Below, in pieces: positions 14,174 through 27,546 of a stretch of 64,000 bases of DNA. Origin of the DNA: Rhyacichthys aspro (taxonomy: Eukaryota; Chordata; Actinopteri; Gobiiformes; Rhyacichthyidae); assembly GCA_036850595.1 (NCBI GenBank), contig CM072154.1, positions 7,943,330 through 8,007,329 of the forward strand, given 5' to 3'. The stretch's first letter is position 1. Each line of letters opens with the position of its first letter. Made by a program: the position numbers and the translations under genes. The notes beneath the pieces are model-generated. The model did not search any database and had not been told where the DNA came from. It worked only from the letters and a program-made list of their open reading frames with translations.

Positions 14174-14604
14174 TAGGGATGGGACGGTAAGATATTCTCA
14201 AGATATGAAAACCTTGAGAAAAAACAGTGATTACAACTTTAAATGCTTTTCATTTCAGGTAGCTAGTCTTATCCAAACTGTATTCTTACAAATAAATGAG
14301 TGTATTTCCTTAAGACAGGTTTTTAAAGTCACTTTTCCACTCATTATGCTTGTGTTACTGGTCCATTCATCAATTAATAGATGATGGAAGACAAGACCTT
14401 GAGCCATATTTTGACAGCATTAATAGTTGAAGAGTTGTGTTAAAGAAGCTCTTTTGTAAGTGTGTCTTTTTGACACTTATTGCTCTTGGCTTATCAGCTC
14501 ATGTTACAATAATGAAATATCAAGGTAAAAGTGGTTGAAGTATTGTGATTATGAGTATTTTACAAACGTGGTACACCTTGAAACTGGTTACTGTCCCATG
14601 CCTA
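14174..14604. mobile_element. MITE with GGGATGGGAC ends
   Basis: The left end TTAGGGATGGGACGGTAA matches the complement of the right end, GTAGGCATGGGACAGTAACC, apart from a few bases. These are the ends of a common fish hAT-type MITE. The interior is AT-rich with no transposase. Confidence 0.65.
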
Positions 14605-14711
14605 CTTAAAATGTGCTTCAAATTGACAGACCAGGCCACTGTGGATATTCCTTTTCATCTAAAGCAGCCGTGAAAAATACGTTTTTTGAGGGAACATGCA
14701 GCCAAAAGCTA

Positions 14712-14800
14712 AGACCAGATTACCTTGTGTTAACCTCTTACGTAAGTCCCACTGGACCATCTCCCCTGTTGAGATCACAACAGCCAAAACAACTGAGGGA
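14712..14800 (+). repeat. dispersed repeat, shared with 16372-16462
   Basis: It has TAACCTCTTACGTAAGTCCC, ACTGGACCATCTC and CAGCCAAAACAACTGAG, paralleling the copy at 16372-16462. Confidence 0.5.
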
Positions 14801-16371
14801 GTTGTTTAGGATGTTCCAAATGTGGTTCTATTAGATACTCTTAGAAAGCTAATTCATTCCCAACAGTAGATGGTTGTCAGCCACATCTCAGTATTTTACA
14901 AACATACAAGAACGGCTGGAAAAGTTGCTATTTTATGGACAATAAAATTGATAGAAACAAAACACGCGAGTTGTTATCTGAGGGAGCAAATTTCTGAGCA
15001 ACAAGCAAACAAGGCAATCAATGATGTCTAGGTGCTGGCCATTAGTCCCAATTATCTGAGCATGACTCAACACAAAATCATTTTAATTTCCACAAATCAG
15101 TGCCTTTTTTTTCTAACAAAAGCCAGTGATTAGTATTTGTATAAAAATTTGTCACCATTTGTCACCCTTTTATCTTTGTCCTCGACACCGAAAAGAAGAT
15201 GAATAATTTCTTCTTTCTGGTTTATGAACATTCAAGCCCACTTCTCCTCTGTTACAATTCAAACTTTGCCACAAACAAGCTTTTATCAGTTGTAGCATGA
15301 ACAGAGCAGAGTAGGATCTGATGTAAACTTCAGATGTGAAATATGCCCGCTAAGGTATGGAGCTAAATTTAACATCCGAGCGAGGCGTTTCATTTGATAA
15401 TCTGTTCACCCACATCTTCACTTCCACTCAGGGATTAATGCACACGGCAAACTCAAAGCTATACATCTGCAACAAAACAAGAGCTGAGACTTTTCTGGAT
15501 TTCTAAATGGTTCCTGCAGAATCCAAGAATTCCATTAATACTTAAAAAAGATACGTTTGATTACATAATACTAGTGGCACAAAGTACACTCTGTTCTCCC
15601 ATTGCTCAGCTTCATGTTCTGGTTGACAGCTGTGAATGGTGCCATATTAAGAGCATGGATGCATAAGTGAATCTGAGTAAGGCTCCCCAGGGTGCTATGG
15701 CCAACGAGGAACACGTGCTATCAGCTGACACATTGGGTATGACACGTATAATGCACGAGAAATATGGTGTCAACAGCATTTTAAGAATCATCGTTGGAAA
15801 CAAATCTAGCCCAAGGTGTATTCTTTAATTCAGAGCTCACCAAGAGAGGAAGAAAACAGATTTACACATTTGAATGAAATTTAGAAACTTACTTTTAAAC
15901 TGACAAGAGTCTGCTTTTTTAGTGTAATTTAACACTTGATGGCCATCCCTTGTTTCCTATCCTGTCCTATCAGATGTGAGTGAATTATACATTTTAGGTC
16001 ACTGAGTGTTTTTTAAAGTCTGTTTTGACACATCAAGCTTAATGCATAATATATATATTTAGTATAGTTTTAACACTGAAACTGAATACTCCCAACCCTC
16101 CTTTGTGTTAGCCAGTTTTAGAGTTACTGCTCATCTAATGCTCTTGATTTTGCTGTGTATTATGTCGTTTAGTTCACAAAAAGTAGAAGGGAGTCATCAA
16201 ATTCACTAAAATGGAAAACAGATATTTTGAGTCACTATATGCATTTGGTTTACTGTTTATGGTTTGACACAAATGATGGGGCTTGTCCAGGATATCATGC
16301 AACATAAAAGCGATCATTTTGTTTGTCTTTTATTATTTTGCCAAGTGTAAGAAGCGGCTACATGGCAAAAT

Positions 16372-16462
16372 GACCAAATTAGATTGCGATAACCTCTTAC
16401 ATAAATCCCACTGAGTCATCTCTGCTACTAAAAACGAATCACAGCAATCAAAACAACTGAGC
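16372..16462 (+). repeat. dispersed repeat, shared with 14712-14800
   Basis: It has AACCTCTTACATAAATCCC, ACTGAGTCATCTC and CAGCAATCAAAACAACTGAG. Confidence 0.5.
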
Positions 16463-17267
16463 AAACTGTAAATAAACAAAAGGGCATTTAGAATTGAATA
16501 TATCATATTAACATGGGAATACAGAAATGGCTTGTGGTGGGAGTGATAGATGTGCACAGTCACAGTCTAAAGCCCAGGGGGTTGCTCTATAGCAACAGCA
16601 ATAACATAAGCTGGTAAATTAGATGGAGCTAGCAAATAGTCAATTTTATAGGTGACTGAAAAACACTGATTAACTGCACAGCCCATTGTGCCTTTTCAAG
16701 TGTGACGTGAACAAATGTGTGACGCAAACTAATGCAAAAGCTCAGTCCTAAAACAGTGTAGTAACAATAGCCTCACAGTGACTGCATAAACTGTCTCAAT
16801 TACATTTGGGATATATTTTTGGGGAACAGCTAAAACAGCACACTGGGTCATCCTAGGACTCAGCTCTTGTAGTGAAGGGTAAGGGGCTTACACAAGTGGC
16901 CCAGGGGTCTGAACTGACATCAGGATGATAACACTGAGCTGCGACTTTTCCCATGTGACAACAGGAGCATGGCACTCTGCCAACTGCCTCCGGGGGATAC
17001 TTTCTATGCCTACCAAACTCATTCCACCGAGGCTGCCAACAATGATAGGAGCAGCTGCATCTGCTGCATTCTGAAAGTTTAAGAAGTCCCATTCTGCGCT
17101 GCATAGGCACTTTTTCAACATTCAGATCATGTACTCTTCAATGATCCATTTGAGGAGTGCTTGGTGATTAATCAAATTTTAATTACGTCTTCAATGTGGT
17201 TGTCGTCTTATGAAAACAAGATATTTGGCACAGAACATTAAAGTACGTTGTGGCGACCCTCTGTAAT

Positions 17268-17415
17268 GTCTCCAGTGAGTGATTGTAGTGTTTAGCTTCA
17301 GTAGAATAAGCCTGTGTCTATATTCACTTTACTTTCTCTAGTCCTGCTCTGAGAAAAAATGAGTTCAGCACAGTTTTACAGCAAAGACTTAAGAACATGA
17401 GACCAGTGAACACTT
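17268..17415 (+). repeat. dispersed repeat, shared with 26690-26875
   Basis: It shares with 26690-26875 the landmarks CCAGTGAGTGA, TTAGCTTCAGTAGAAT, AAGCCTGT, and then GTTTTACAGCAAAGACTT followed by a CATGAGACCAGTGAACACT block. Confidence 0.5.
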
Positions 17416-19060
17416 TATTATGACTTCAATCGCTCAACAATAATCATGATTATGCAAGAGAGATACGATTAAGTTTCAGTCAAGATTAAGCTGTGGAAAA
17501 TATTATTTGTAGCAATATATGTTCTAATATAAGAATTGCTTTTGAGTTTAGTGCATTTATTAGGTTTACCAGTGGATTTAAAGAATATATGTCACACTGT
17601 CTATGGGGGCTTATATGGGATGTCATGCCAAATTAAAGTCAGTTAAATCTGACTAAAAATGTGTTAAACTTGATATATTAAAATGAGATTGAATGCAAAT
17701 AATATGCCATCAGTTAAATGATCATAACATGTACAATTTGAACTGAGATATTACTCATAATTGGCCATACTCAAGCAGCACTAACACACTAGCCGCTAGA
17801 ATTAGGCTTTGATGTCGCACCATAACAACCATCTCTACTACTTGCTGTAAAGTGCAAACAAGTGTCAGTGAAAAGCTTGTTCAGCAGTAAAATAATCACA
17901 TAAAAGCCAACAGGCCTCGCTGGTTCCACTGGAGCATCGACAGTAACTACTGAACCATAAATAATTTACATCAGCATGAGGGCTCAGCCTTTAGCCAGTG
18001 GGCATAAGTTAATAACAGATTAATGTTTATGTGCCACAGTCCAGTCCCATATCATCAGAGTTTCATCTTATTACAATCACAAGCACTGCATAGAAAATAC
18101 AGTATGTACTCATAAAATGTACATAAATCTTCTGAAATTCTTAATAATATTAAATAGCCAGAAGGTGCAAAGTGGACAATAACATGTGCATAATATTAAA
18201 TTAGCATTGCTGTCTTATAATAAAATGCTAATATCTCAAAATGGCTCCCACAAAAAGTGCATGTTTCCATGTGACAAATAATTAGCTAATATTTCGATTA
18301 ACCTTTACAATAGAAGCACCAGAGACAGGGTTAGGAGCCAGCATCTGTTTATCTCGCTCTTGGCTGTTAACTAAACGGACCGCACTTGCAAAATTCAATA
18401 GCAACGGTCACGGTTGTATTGTTCCCATCCACAAATAACATACTCGCCTCAGTCTGTCTCTACTGAGTCACGGTGACAAGGACAGATGGAGAAACAAACG
18501 CGCTGACAAAACTATGACGAGGCTATTTGAAATGCCAATGAATAAGTAATGTGTTGGTGAGTTTGGGAAGAGGCCCTGGAGACAAGAGACAGTCATGATG
18601 CAGAGATAATAACTGATTAGAAGCGCCATAAATCATCATGCTGCTGCACATCTCTCCCAGAAGACGTGCTGCAGCCATCTTTACTCTGCCCAGGACTGTA
18701 CATTTGATTTCAGGAGACTATAATGAAGGTGAATCGAATAAACGCTGCGAATGTGAATTGAAGTGATTCAGACGTCACAGAGTAAATGTTTAAAAAAGGT
18801 TGGAATTCTTCTTTGAGTTAAAGACAAGTGAAATATGAGTATGAGATTAATTATTCTATTAAGTATACGAGTGTTTTCATAAGATATAAGGTGAATGTAA
18901 AAGGATTTTTTGATTTGTCGCTAAAAGTAAAATGCAAATTAGGAGAATTTCTATTAAAAGATGAGAAGCCGACAAACTGTCTGACAATAAATATTTCTGG
19001 TTTTAAGTTGGATTTGCGAAAAGCTTGAGGAAAATAAGCATTTCAGGAGAGACAGTAAAT

Positions 19061-19572
19061 CAGTGGTGTCAAACTCAAAGTGGTAAGAGGCCGCGAGAGT
19101 TAATAAGAATCTTTTCAGGGGCCGATGATGGGGACATTCGGACACTTTTCATTTCAATTTTGAATGTGAGATTTCCTCTTCATTTGAGTCTTACAAAAGT
19201 TATCATACAAACAATAATTACCTCCCTTTATGGAAACTGGTTTTAGTTGGATTTCAACAGGTTTTAGTCAGATTTTGACAAATTTTAGATGGATTTAAAC
19301 AGGTTTTAGTCAGATTTGAAAAGATTTTATTTGGATTTCAACAGATTTTAGATGGCTTTCAACAGGTTTTGGTTGAATTTGAACAGGTTTTAGACAGATC
19401 TGAACAGGTTTTAGTTACTTATAATTATAGCAAAAATCAAATACATCTAAAACATGCTTAAATGAATAAAACCTAGTGCCAAAAATATCACCTTCTAAAT
19501 GTATTAGAGGGGCCACATAAAACATAGCAATGGGCCACATTTGGCCAATGGGCCTTGAGTTTGACATGATAT
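19061..19572 (+). mobile_element. second copy of the minisatellite-bearing hAT-like element
   Basis: The left end is CAGTGGTGTCAAACTCAAAG. The flank that follows, with AAGAATCTTTTCAGGGGCC, matches the copy at 8921. The right flank shares AGTGCCAAAAATATCACC, GGCCACATAAAACAT and CCTTGAGTTTGACA. The 21-bp array at about 19231-19415 has only 8-9 diverged units. No clear target duplication is visible. Confidence 0.8.
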
Positions 19573-21399
19573 ATTATGCAGTGATTTTATTTCAGGCAGT
19601 GAGGGTCATAATACCACATTTCCACATAGCGCATTTCACTTCTATTTTCCATCAATTGTCACATTATACCTAAGTCTCATATAAGAAATGCTTTTGTCTT
19701 TTTGTCATCCTGGCCAAACATGTGTTCCCCAATTACAGTTGCCAGAGTCTTACATTCTTTATTGTGCTCTTGTTTTATGACGTCATTGATCTGGTTATTT
19801 ATAATCTTTTACATTACTATAGCACTGTGTATTTGACTATGAGTAGAATACCACAGTAGGTCTGATATGGCAATAGTAACAGGTCCAGACAACTTAATCA
19901 GTGTTCAGACACTTCAATGATATTGCATCTTATTTGCATATAGTTAGGTATAGGTGAGTGTGCATAGGAAACAAATGAGGCTGGTTGCAGTAGTTGCTGG
20001 TGTCCTTTTGATGTAGTATGTGTTAGAGTCTACTGTAAATGTCTAATACACAACAGGTGAAGAGAGATTAAAAACAGCAGTATACTGTATATGTATATGT
20101 TTACTTTGCATTGGGTTCTCAAAATAAACTATTTCTATTTCCACACACTCGTTTTAGATTATATTATTATATTATTATATCTTCACTACAGGAATTAGAT
20201 GAGTGGCAGAAAGCAGCTGCTAAACAGAAAACATCATGTATCTTTTCTGCACTAAACCTTTATTAAACCATTCTGTCACATGCACACTTTACCTACATCA
20301 GAACTGGACTGAAGTGCGGTTGATTAGGTTGACACTGAAGTAAAATTAGGCACTAAATATGATTCATTACTTGTAATAAGTGAAGCTAAGCTCTTGAGGG
20401 CCTTTCATTAATGGCTCTAAAGAGACTTTCCAGTCCCAGGGTCACAGTGAGAGCCTGATCAGATCAGGTCTACAGCTGCCTCTTCAGAGCTTTCATCCTT
20501 CTGCTACAGGCCTTGGGCTCTGCACACTCACCGCAAACTCATCTGCTGCATTCAAGAGCCGGGGATTTTTACTTGAAAAGAAGGTGATGATGGGCAGAAC
20601 AAAAACATGGTTAAAAATACAACTGTTGCTTTAACCACAGAAATAAAATGACTAGTTTTGTGTCCCTACATTTTTGTCTTAAAAACTAGAATTGTGATAT
20701 AAACATCCAGAAGCTTGGGCTTAAGTGGATGCTTTTAGAAATGTAGGTAACATAGTAATTAAAGTGTGTGCTTATCTGAGACACCTAAGGATACACCGAA
20801 GGACATTCAGAGCTGCAGCTCAAGAAGACAGCAGTGTTTCTGTTATCTGTTACACAATATGGCTTTACACTATATTTCCTCATGGTCAGGCTGGCAATAT
20901 GTAGTCCAAAAACTCTCAATTGAGCCTAAGCACTTCTACAGACTCTCCAAACTCCAGCCACATTACAGTCATCTCTTATTCATCTATAATGTACTATTAC
21001 TTCAAAAGCTTGTGATTTGTTGTCAATCTAAAACATGCTTAAAATAATAATCTTTGTATGCTCTTTTTTTAAATCAGTCGGAAAAACTAGTTCTCATTTA
21101 CATACAAACAGTGAGGATAAAAGAAATAAAACCGATATAATTTAAGTCATTTAAGTCTCCATTTTTAGTGATTTATTTCTTCAGTACAATGGTCTGCGAC
21201 AGAGAATAATATTACCCCCTGCCCTATGAACATACTGATCACATCTAGGCTGACTAAACTACACCTTTTCCCAGTCAGTACAGACCTATGAATCAGTGGC
21301 TCTTTTAATATCTGCGTTATTTATCTCAAGACCTTATCTTATTGTATTTCACAGGCAGATACTCCCTAAGTCAGACACTTGCGTCCATTAGGTGACTCA

Positions 21400-21700
21400 T
21401 GTCCGCAGAGAAGTGTGCCAACCTCCCGCCACCACAAACAAAAAGGTCAGGAACGTTTATGTGTCACTTCCCACAACTCGGAGCTGGAGAATCTCTCTGC
21501 TCCCAAACTGTGAGCAACACCGAGACGGCCGCGTAATCACAGCAGCTCCTCCACTTCTGCTATGAATACTTAAAACGCCACGATCTCTTTCTCTCGCCTC
21601 TTGCATCACAAACGCTGCGATCTAATACGCTGAACAACGTGCGAGTTCTGAGCGAAAATAGTACGAGGCAGCTCCTGAGAGTGCGCGGCGTCTTGGGATC
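21400..21700. promoter_or_regulatory. CpG-rich patch in the gene-free stretch
   Basis: CpG-raised sequence with GAGACGGCCGCGTAATC and GTGCGCGGCGTC. Nothing coding was found on either strand. It may be a regulatory element. Confidence 0.25.
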
Positions 21701-22631
21701 ACTGTGAAAGTTTGATGCTGCTTGTCATTCATTATTTAAATGTGGCATGCTTCATATGCTCCCACGTCCTGCTCCCACGGTTTATCACCCCCCGGAGATC
21801 TTCTTCCAGTTCTCTGTTGTTGTCACTCTGCACCATGTGCCAAAACCTGCTATTTTGGCCGATTGTTTACGCGAGGATGGTATTCATGCTTCACATACTG
21901 CAAACTTTTGAATCTGACTGAGGAGGCGTTTTGGTTTGAGAACACCACACAATGCATTGTCACGTAAACTGAAAATATGGAGGCCTCCGTAAAAAAATAC
22001 ATTGATGTGGTATTACGTATGCACTGACACACTATTAGGCCTTATAATCTCAGTCTACAGAAGCATAGACTGACTTGTATATTTAATACTACACTGTGGT
22101 GAGTGTCAATAAACTTCTCCTGCCTCAGACTTCCAGAAAGTCTTCAGTCTGTCTTTCTCGTGTGACTCCTTTCTGCTCCAAAGGCAGCTCAAATATTCTC
22201 ACAGCAAGTAGAACAAAACTGGAAAAACACAGTGCTTTTGTTCTTCATGTTCTGAGCTAGAATTACATATGTAGATATTAGAGTTATATATAGATTAATC
22301 CTGGCAATCTAAGTTTTTGGAGCAGACCTTTTGTGTAATTTAGTGTTATCAGCTCGCCTGAATGACTAGACGGTCTGCTACACAGAACAATGTGGAGGGG
22401 CTTCTACAATAAAAAAGCGTTGCCATATTAACAAGGTACAGTACTTTTACCTTAATAAGAATACCTTCATCACTGTCAAACCTTATACACACACCCAAAA
22501 CTATGAGTACTTCTATACCACTGATCCAAACTGGCAGCAGACAGAAGAAATCAGATAGCTTTGATCAGGACAAGAGGGTTTGTGAGCTCTCATGAGAAGC
22601 CCATCCCCTGCTGCTGGCCTGTCAGACCAAC

Positions 22632-22670
22632 CTCAGTGTCCTTATATCTGTGTGATATAAGGACACTGAG
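22632..22670. repeat. perfect 17-bp inverted repeat, 5-nt spacer
   Basis: CTCAGTGTCCTTATATC (22632-22648) is followed by TGTGT and then its exact complement (22654-22670). It could form a hairpin or cruciform. There is no U-run, tRNA-like box or reading frame to assign a role. Confidence 0.9.
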
Positions 22671-24649
22671 CATTTTAATAACGCCCGCATTTGCATTTTG
22701 CCGTTGCGTAAATGGCTCCTTAGCTTACGGTTGTGATCTGGAATGCAAAAACTTCCAGCACCAAACTTGAAGAGAAGGGCATGGCCCAATGACAAAGCCA
22801 TTACATTTGGGTGTCTGGCTGTTAATTAAAGGGCTGTGGAGCTTTGGCAGTGGTGAATGTGATTGACCTTCTACAAGTTTGAACGGTTTTACATGGTCCA
22901 GCTGCGAGACAAGCACAAAAAACAGACAGGAATTGATGCGCTTTGTTTGGCACAGATATTACACTACCTTGCATGAGAAATTTAGAACACATCTATCCTT
23001 TTTATTACCTGAACGTCCAACAATGAGGCTATTCCCTGTACAGTACATGATGTGATATGATGCTGTCAATAAGCAGTGAGAGAAACCAGCACTAAGTAGC
23101 AGCTTGAGAGCACACCTTGGGCAGTGTTATATCCCAACACACACATCCACGCTCACCATTTTTAGACAGTGAAAGCCTCAGAGAACTAATGAGATGTAGT
23201 ATTCATAGAGTGGTGTGCCTTCTCACATGGATTCCACTGTACTTCCACAGCCTGGTCAAGAAACTCACTACCAGTACCCATCAGTGGTACTTAATCAAAA
23301 AATGCTCAGGAGATGGTTTTTTTACCTGCTTGGTTAAGTAACGCTTATGTGTGAGCACCCTCTTAGTAATTGGCTCATAGTCAGGACATACATCTATATC
23401 TAAATCTATGTCTAGAGTTGTATCTGCATACTGGGTATTTCCAATAAATCTATGCAAACAGATTGATGCTTATTTACACTTAGAAATTAGAGGTGGTACA
23501 ATATATTGGATGTATCATTACCAGATCTTTTTTTTCTCTGGTGATACATTATCGTGATGCAGATATGATATTTGTTTGTGGATATAGACAAGTGGAAATT
23601 AGTTCATTTCACATAAATATTAATTCATTAAAATGACTACAATACAGAATGATGCACAAAATCCACTTTTAGTCAATCTGTGGCCATCTTTCTACTACAT
23701 TTTTCCAGATGTTGTAATATTTAGTAAATTAACAGCTGCAGAATCACTTTATTGTGACATAATTGTTATCAGGGACAGTGTATCGAGAACGCAAAGTATT
23801 GTGAGGTACCAATATTAAGGAAATGCAGAGAATGATGTATTATAAGACCTTTTAAAACTCATGCACCAACATGGACACCTATGATTGTGTTGTACCTGTG
23901 TTATGACACCAAACTTCTCTACACTTCTTGAATATTCATCAATAGTGTGTAAGTTTTGGTAGTACTGAACAGGTGGCTCAGTGGGGTGTGACTGTCACTC
24001 CGGGACATTGTGCTGCCATACTGTATATGAGAAGATGAATATGGAGCCTTGTGCAGGGCCAGCTGTCACTGCAGTCTGGGCCTCTCCAATCAACTCTCTA
24101 CTTTATGATTAATACGCAAAGATGCACTCTCAATCAGGAAACTCCGCTAACAACTGTTTTGTTTGAGACTCAATTGAAAATATGTGTGCAGAACTGTTAA
24201 CACTCTCTCAAGTGTTAAATTGGATGCCAGTGTTACACAACGAGTCATGCCTATAACACCAACGGGAGGCTAATGGAGAGAAGTTGTTCTATTTTTTTCC
24301 TCAAATTGTCAGTCAAGCTGTTTTTTTTATTGCTCTAAGCCAAAGCATCAAAAGCTACAATATTCAATATTCAGCTCTGTTTGACCATGATTAAGCAATG
24401 CATTAGGACCATACCCTTTTATGATGAGCCCATGGAGTGTAAAATACAGGAGGTGATGCTGGACATGTTCTCTACTGGTCTGCTGTATTTTGTATAGGTA
24501 TGGAAATCACAATTTGTGATACATAGGTGACGATAACAATATTATCACAAAAGAGCCATATTGCAATTATGGATTTACTGTGAGAAAAGCTTAGCCAGTC
24601 AGAATAGCCATGTAACTTAAAAAAAAAGTTTTGCAATGCAGGCCGTTTT

Positions 24650-25060
24650 AGTCTGCCTTGTCCCCCATTTATGCTCCACCTGTGAAACAGCAAGACCAGC
24701 CACTATCTCCTTTTAAGCTGGGTTCTGGTAAAAAAAACAAAACATAACTTCTGGCATTTGTTTTGTAGATGCCACACAGGTTGTTAACACAAAGGGGCTA
24801 AAAACGCTATGTGAACTCCAAACCAAAAAAGCACAGCTAATGTGCATAAAAAACACAACAGGACATTCTTGTTTTACTACAACATGCACACCTCATATGT
24901 CATTGATTTTACCCTAACGCTAAGCTATGTCTTTTATACTTATCTATAGTCATCTTAATCCATCTCACCTTTGTGATGCTTTAGTTACTTACTGCCCATT
25001 GTGGGTTAAAGACAGGGCCACTTTCCACCCCCTAGGCCTGGACTGTCCCTTTAATAGCTG
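24650..25060 (+). repeat. dispersed repeat, copy 1 of 2
   Basis: It starts near CCCCCATTTATGCTCCAC and ends near GGGTTAAAGACAGGGCCACT. In the middle it has GCACAGCTAATGTGCATAAA. The same landmarks in the same order occur at 33365-33690. No transposase or tRNA-like promoter was recognised. Confidence 0.55.
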
Positions 25061-25599
25061 GCACAAAAAGTGTGTAAAAGTGGCTACTGAAAACCCAGCT
25101 CCTGTTTTTGTTCCACTGAAACTTATTCACATCATTAATACCTTATATAATCTTACCACTGTTAGCAAAGAAACTCAACAAATCCTAACCACTAAAACAA
25201 GAATATGACAAGTTATTCACGACAAAGCGGTACTGACTAACATGCACCCTTTCAGCTTTTCTTTTGAACATATTCTTTCCTGTGTAACACTTCCTGTAGT
25301 GCCTTTTATTGAAATTCCTAAGTGCCTGACCCAGTCATCTCATTTTCCTTAAGTCACAGACATAGAACTAATACTGGAGCCAGTGAGTGCAACAGGAGGC
25401 TTGAATTTCAAAAGAGAAACATGAAAAAATATGAAGAAATGCCCACGTACTGAAAATGGCACACTCAAATAAGCAGTTGGTCAAGAGACAAGGAATAAAT
25501 GATGCTGGAAATATCCTGCAATGAGGGTCTATTAAAAGATGAGACAGAATTTAATGCAGAAAAGAGAAACAATAAGAAGAGTGCCCATGGGAAACAGAG

Positions 25600-25930
25600 C
25601 AGAGGACAGCGGTCACAGTCAGCGAGGCACGTCCGGGCAAAGAAAAATGTGTTTGCATGGGAATTACGGCAGCGCACACAGACTGGAGGGAGCTCTAAGT
25701 GAAAGTGTTTCTCTCCGACGCACATCTCCCATCAGCCCCACTAAGAGGAACAGCAGGCCCGGCCGGCGCTCATGCCCCCGAGGTTAACCGTCCAATCAGT
25801 CGCTCCAATGGCCGTTTCCAAAGAGACCGGCGCGGTGACATCAGCAGCGGCGGAGGCTGGTGGAGAAACACAAAGCGATGAGCGGGCACGTCATTAGAGT
25901 CGTAACCCGCGGTGGAGCGTATAACACTAG
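25600..25930. promoter_or_regulatory. CpG-rich patch with two CCAAT boxes
   Basis: A CpG-rich patch with CCAAT at 25792-25796 and 25805-25809, and CGGCGCGGTGACATCAGC nearby. It looks like a promoter or enhancer, but no coding exon follows on either strand. It could be an alternative klhdc8b promoter or a distal element. Confidence 0.35.
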
Positions 25931-26689
25931 TATTATGTTGCTGGTTACACGTCAATCTGCCTCATTTAATCCCTGTGTGTAATCCTCTTTGTCCTACTTT
26001 CTGTTTACTCTACTTATGGGGAAAAAAATGATGGGCAGGTTGTAAACTGTGGAAACCGGAAACACATCATTCAAGAAGTGTCAAACAAAATAAGTAGTTG
26101 CATAAAGAAACATTAAATCAAAGCGAAAACTACACAACTTGACTTGAGGATTGAGAAGCTGCTAGTTTTAATTGAGTTGTAAAGGTCAGAAAGCGGCTGA
26201 ACCACTAAACGAACTACAAGCTGCGTAATGAAGATATACAGTGTATGTCTTACAAAATGGTGGTGCTCGTTGAATACTAAACAGAAGTGAATAATGCAAA
26301 CATAGACACACTGCACAATTAGGCTCCATCCAACAAGCCACTGCTCCTACATTTGCTTGATTTTCACTTGCTTTCGCTCGCAAGCAAAGAGAAAAAAAAA
26401 ACCCTCTTTGTGCTAGGATGTGCTAATATTAATGACCCTGAACAGACATGTGTAATGAGAATAATTATTGTATTAAAGCTAACTGTGACAACATCTTGTA
26501 AGCCTGCAGTTTGCACGAAAACTTATTTTCACTTGTCTTTTTGGCAGTTCATTATGCCAAGCACTAGCTTTTAGACATATTTTAATATTTTCTAAAGGAG
26601 CAAAATAAACATGCCTAATTCCATAGTTCCCAACAGCAATGTCAACATCTTCACTAGGAAAAGGGCCAGTGTTTCATTTAAATACATGT

Positions 26690-26875
26690 TACCAGTGAGT
26701 GAGCTTAGTTTCAGTAGCATTAGCCTGTCTTTCCCAGTTTCATTCTAACTCCCTCCCTTTACTGTATCTCTATAAACAGCATTCTGCTCTTATACGCCTA
26801 TTCTAGCACAACTAAGGTGCATGCCGTTTTACAACAAGGACTTGAAACATTGAGAGTAGGGAACACTATAAAGAA
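26690..26875 (+). repeat. dispersed repeat, shared with 17268-17415
   Basis: It has CCAGTGAGTGAGCTTAGTTT, GTAGCATTAGCCTGTCT and GTTTTACAACAAGGACTTGA in the same order as the copy at 17268. The spacing is about 40 bp longer. Confidence 0.5.
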
Positions 26876-27064
26876 CAGACCTTGCTACACGTAGGCACCT
26901 TAAATCTTTCAAATAATCCTCTTCCACCAAACCAGCACAGAGTTTTCAAGGAATATTTCATTCAGATAATTGAACCTAAACTGAAAACAGCAACACACAC
27001 AGACACAAGTGATGCACGGCTTGTCTTTGAGTCTCAACTTTGTGATACAAAAGGAAAGAATATA

Positions 27065-27546
27065 CAGTTCCATGAAAAACTCTGTCCCCTTCTATATTTC
27101 TTTTTTTTTTTTTTTGCACATTTGTCATACTTAACTGGTTTAGGAGTGGCCTAGTCAGAGCCCAGACTTGAATCTGAGTGAGTTGCTGTGGAATGACCCT
27201 TAAAAGGCGGTTCGTGCTCAAAAACCCTCCAGTGTGGCTGAATTAAAACGATTCTGCAAAGAAGAGTGGGCCTAAATACCTCCACAGAGATGTGAAAGAA
27301 TCAATGCCAGTTATCTCAAATGCTTCAGTGCAGTCACAGTTTTTAGGTTAAGGGTGCAATCACTTTTTCACATGGGGCTTTTTTCTCTTAATACATAACA
27401 TCATCACTTAAAAACTGCATTTTGTGTTTACCTAAGTTTTTTTGACTAATATTTAACTTTGTTTGATGATCTAAAACATTAAAGTGTGACAAATGTGCAA
27501 CAAATTGAGAAATCTGGAAGGGGGCAAACAGTTGTTCACGGCACTG
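27065..27546 (+). mobile_element. Tc1/mariner relic with transposase fragment
   Basis: The terminal repeats are CAGTTCCATGAAAAACT at the left and, as complement, CAGTGCCGTGAACAACT at the right, both continuing into CCCCTTC. The left flank is TA, the target site of this superfamily. Inside, from 27147, one frame reads WPSQSPDLNLSELLWNDP and then a stop. This is the C-terminal transposase signature, with the last catalytic Glu at 27180-27182. The rest of the transposase is deleted, so it is a dead internally deleted copy. Confidence 0.85.

Larger units (their letters stand above)
14605..27064. other. gene-free stretch with dispersed repeats
   Basis: No coding exon was recognised. Contents seen are a second copy of the 21-bp minisatellite element (19061-19572), paired repeats near 14712, 16372, 17268, 24650 and 26690, a perfect hairpin at 22632-22670, CpG-rich patches at 21400-21700 and 25600-25930, and a short TTA-type repeat near 20158-20182. 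It probably forms part of the klhdc8b 5' intron. Confidence 0.55.

Noticed and set aside
22632..22670. microRNA precursor
   Set aside because: The stem is only 17 bp with a 5-nt loop, shorter than a Drosha/Dicer substrate.
23485..23820. Possible MITE starting AGAGGTGGTACAATATATTG
   Set aside because: The two borders do not match well enough as inverted repeats. A small imperfect inverted repeat near 23508-23545 was noted but not called.
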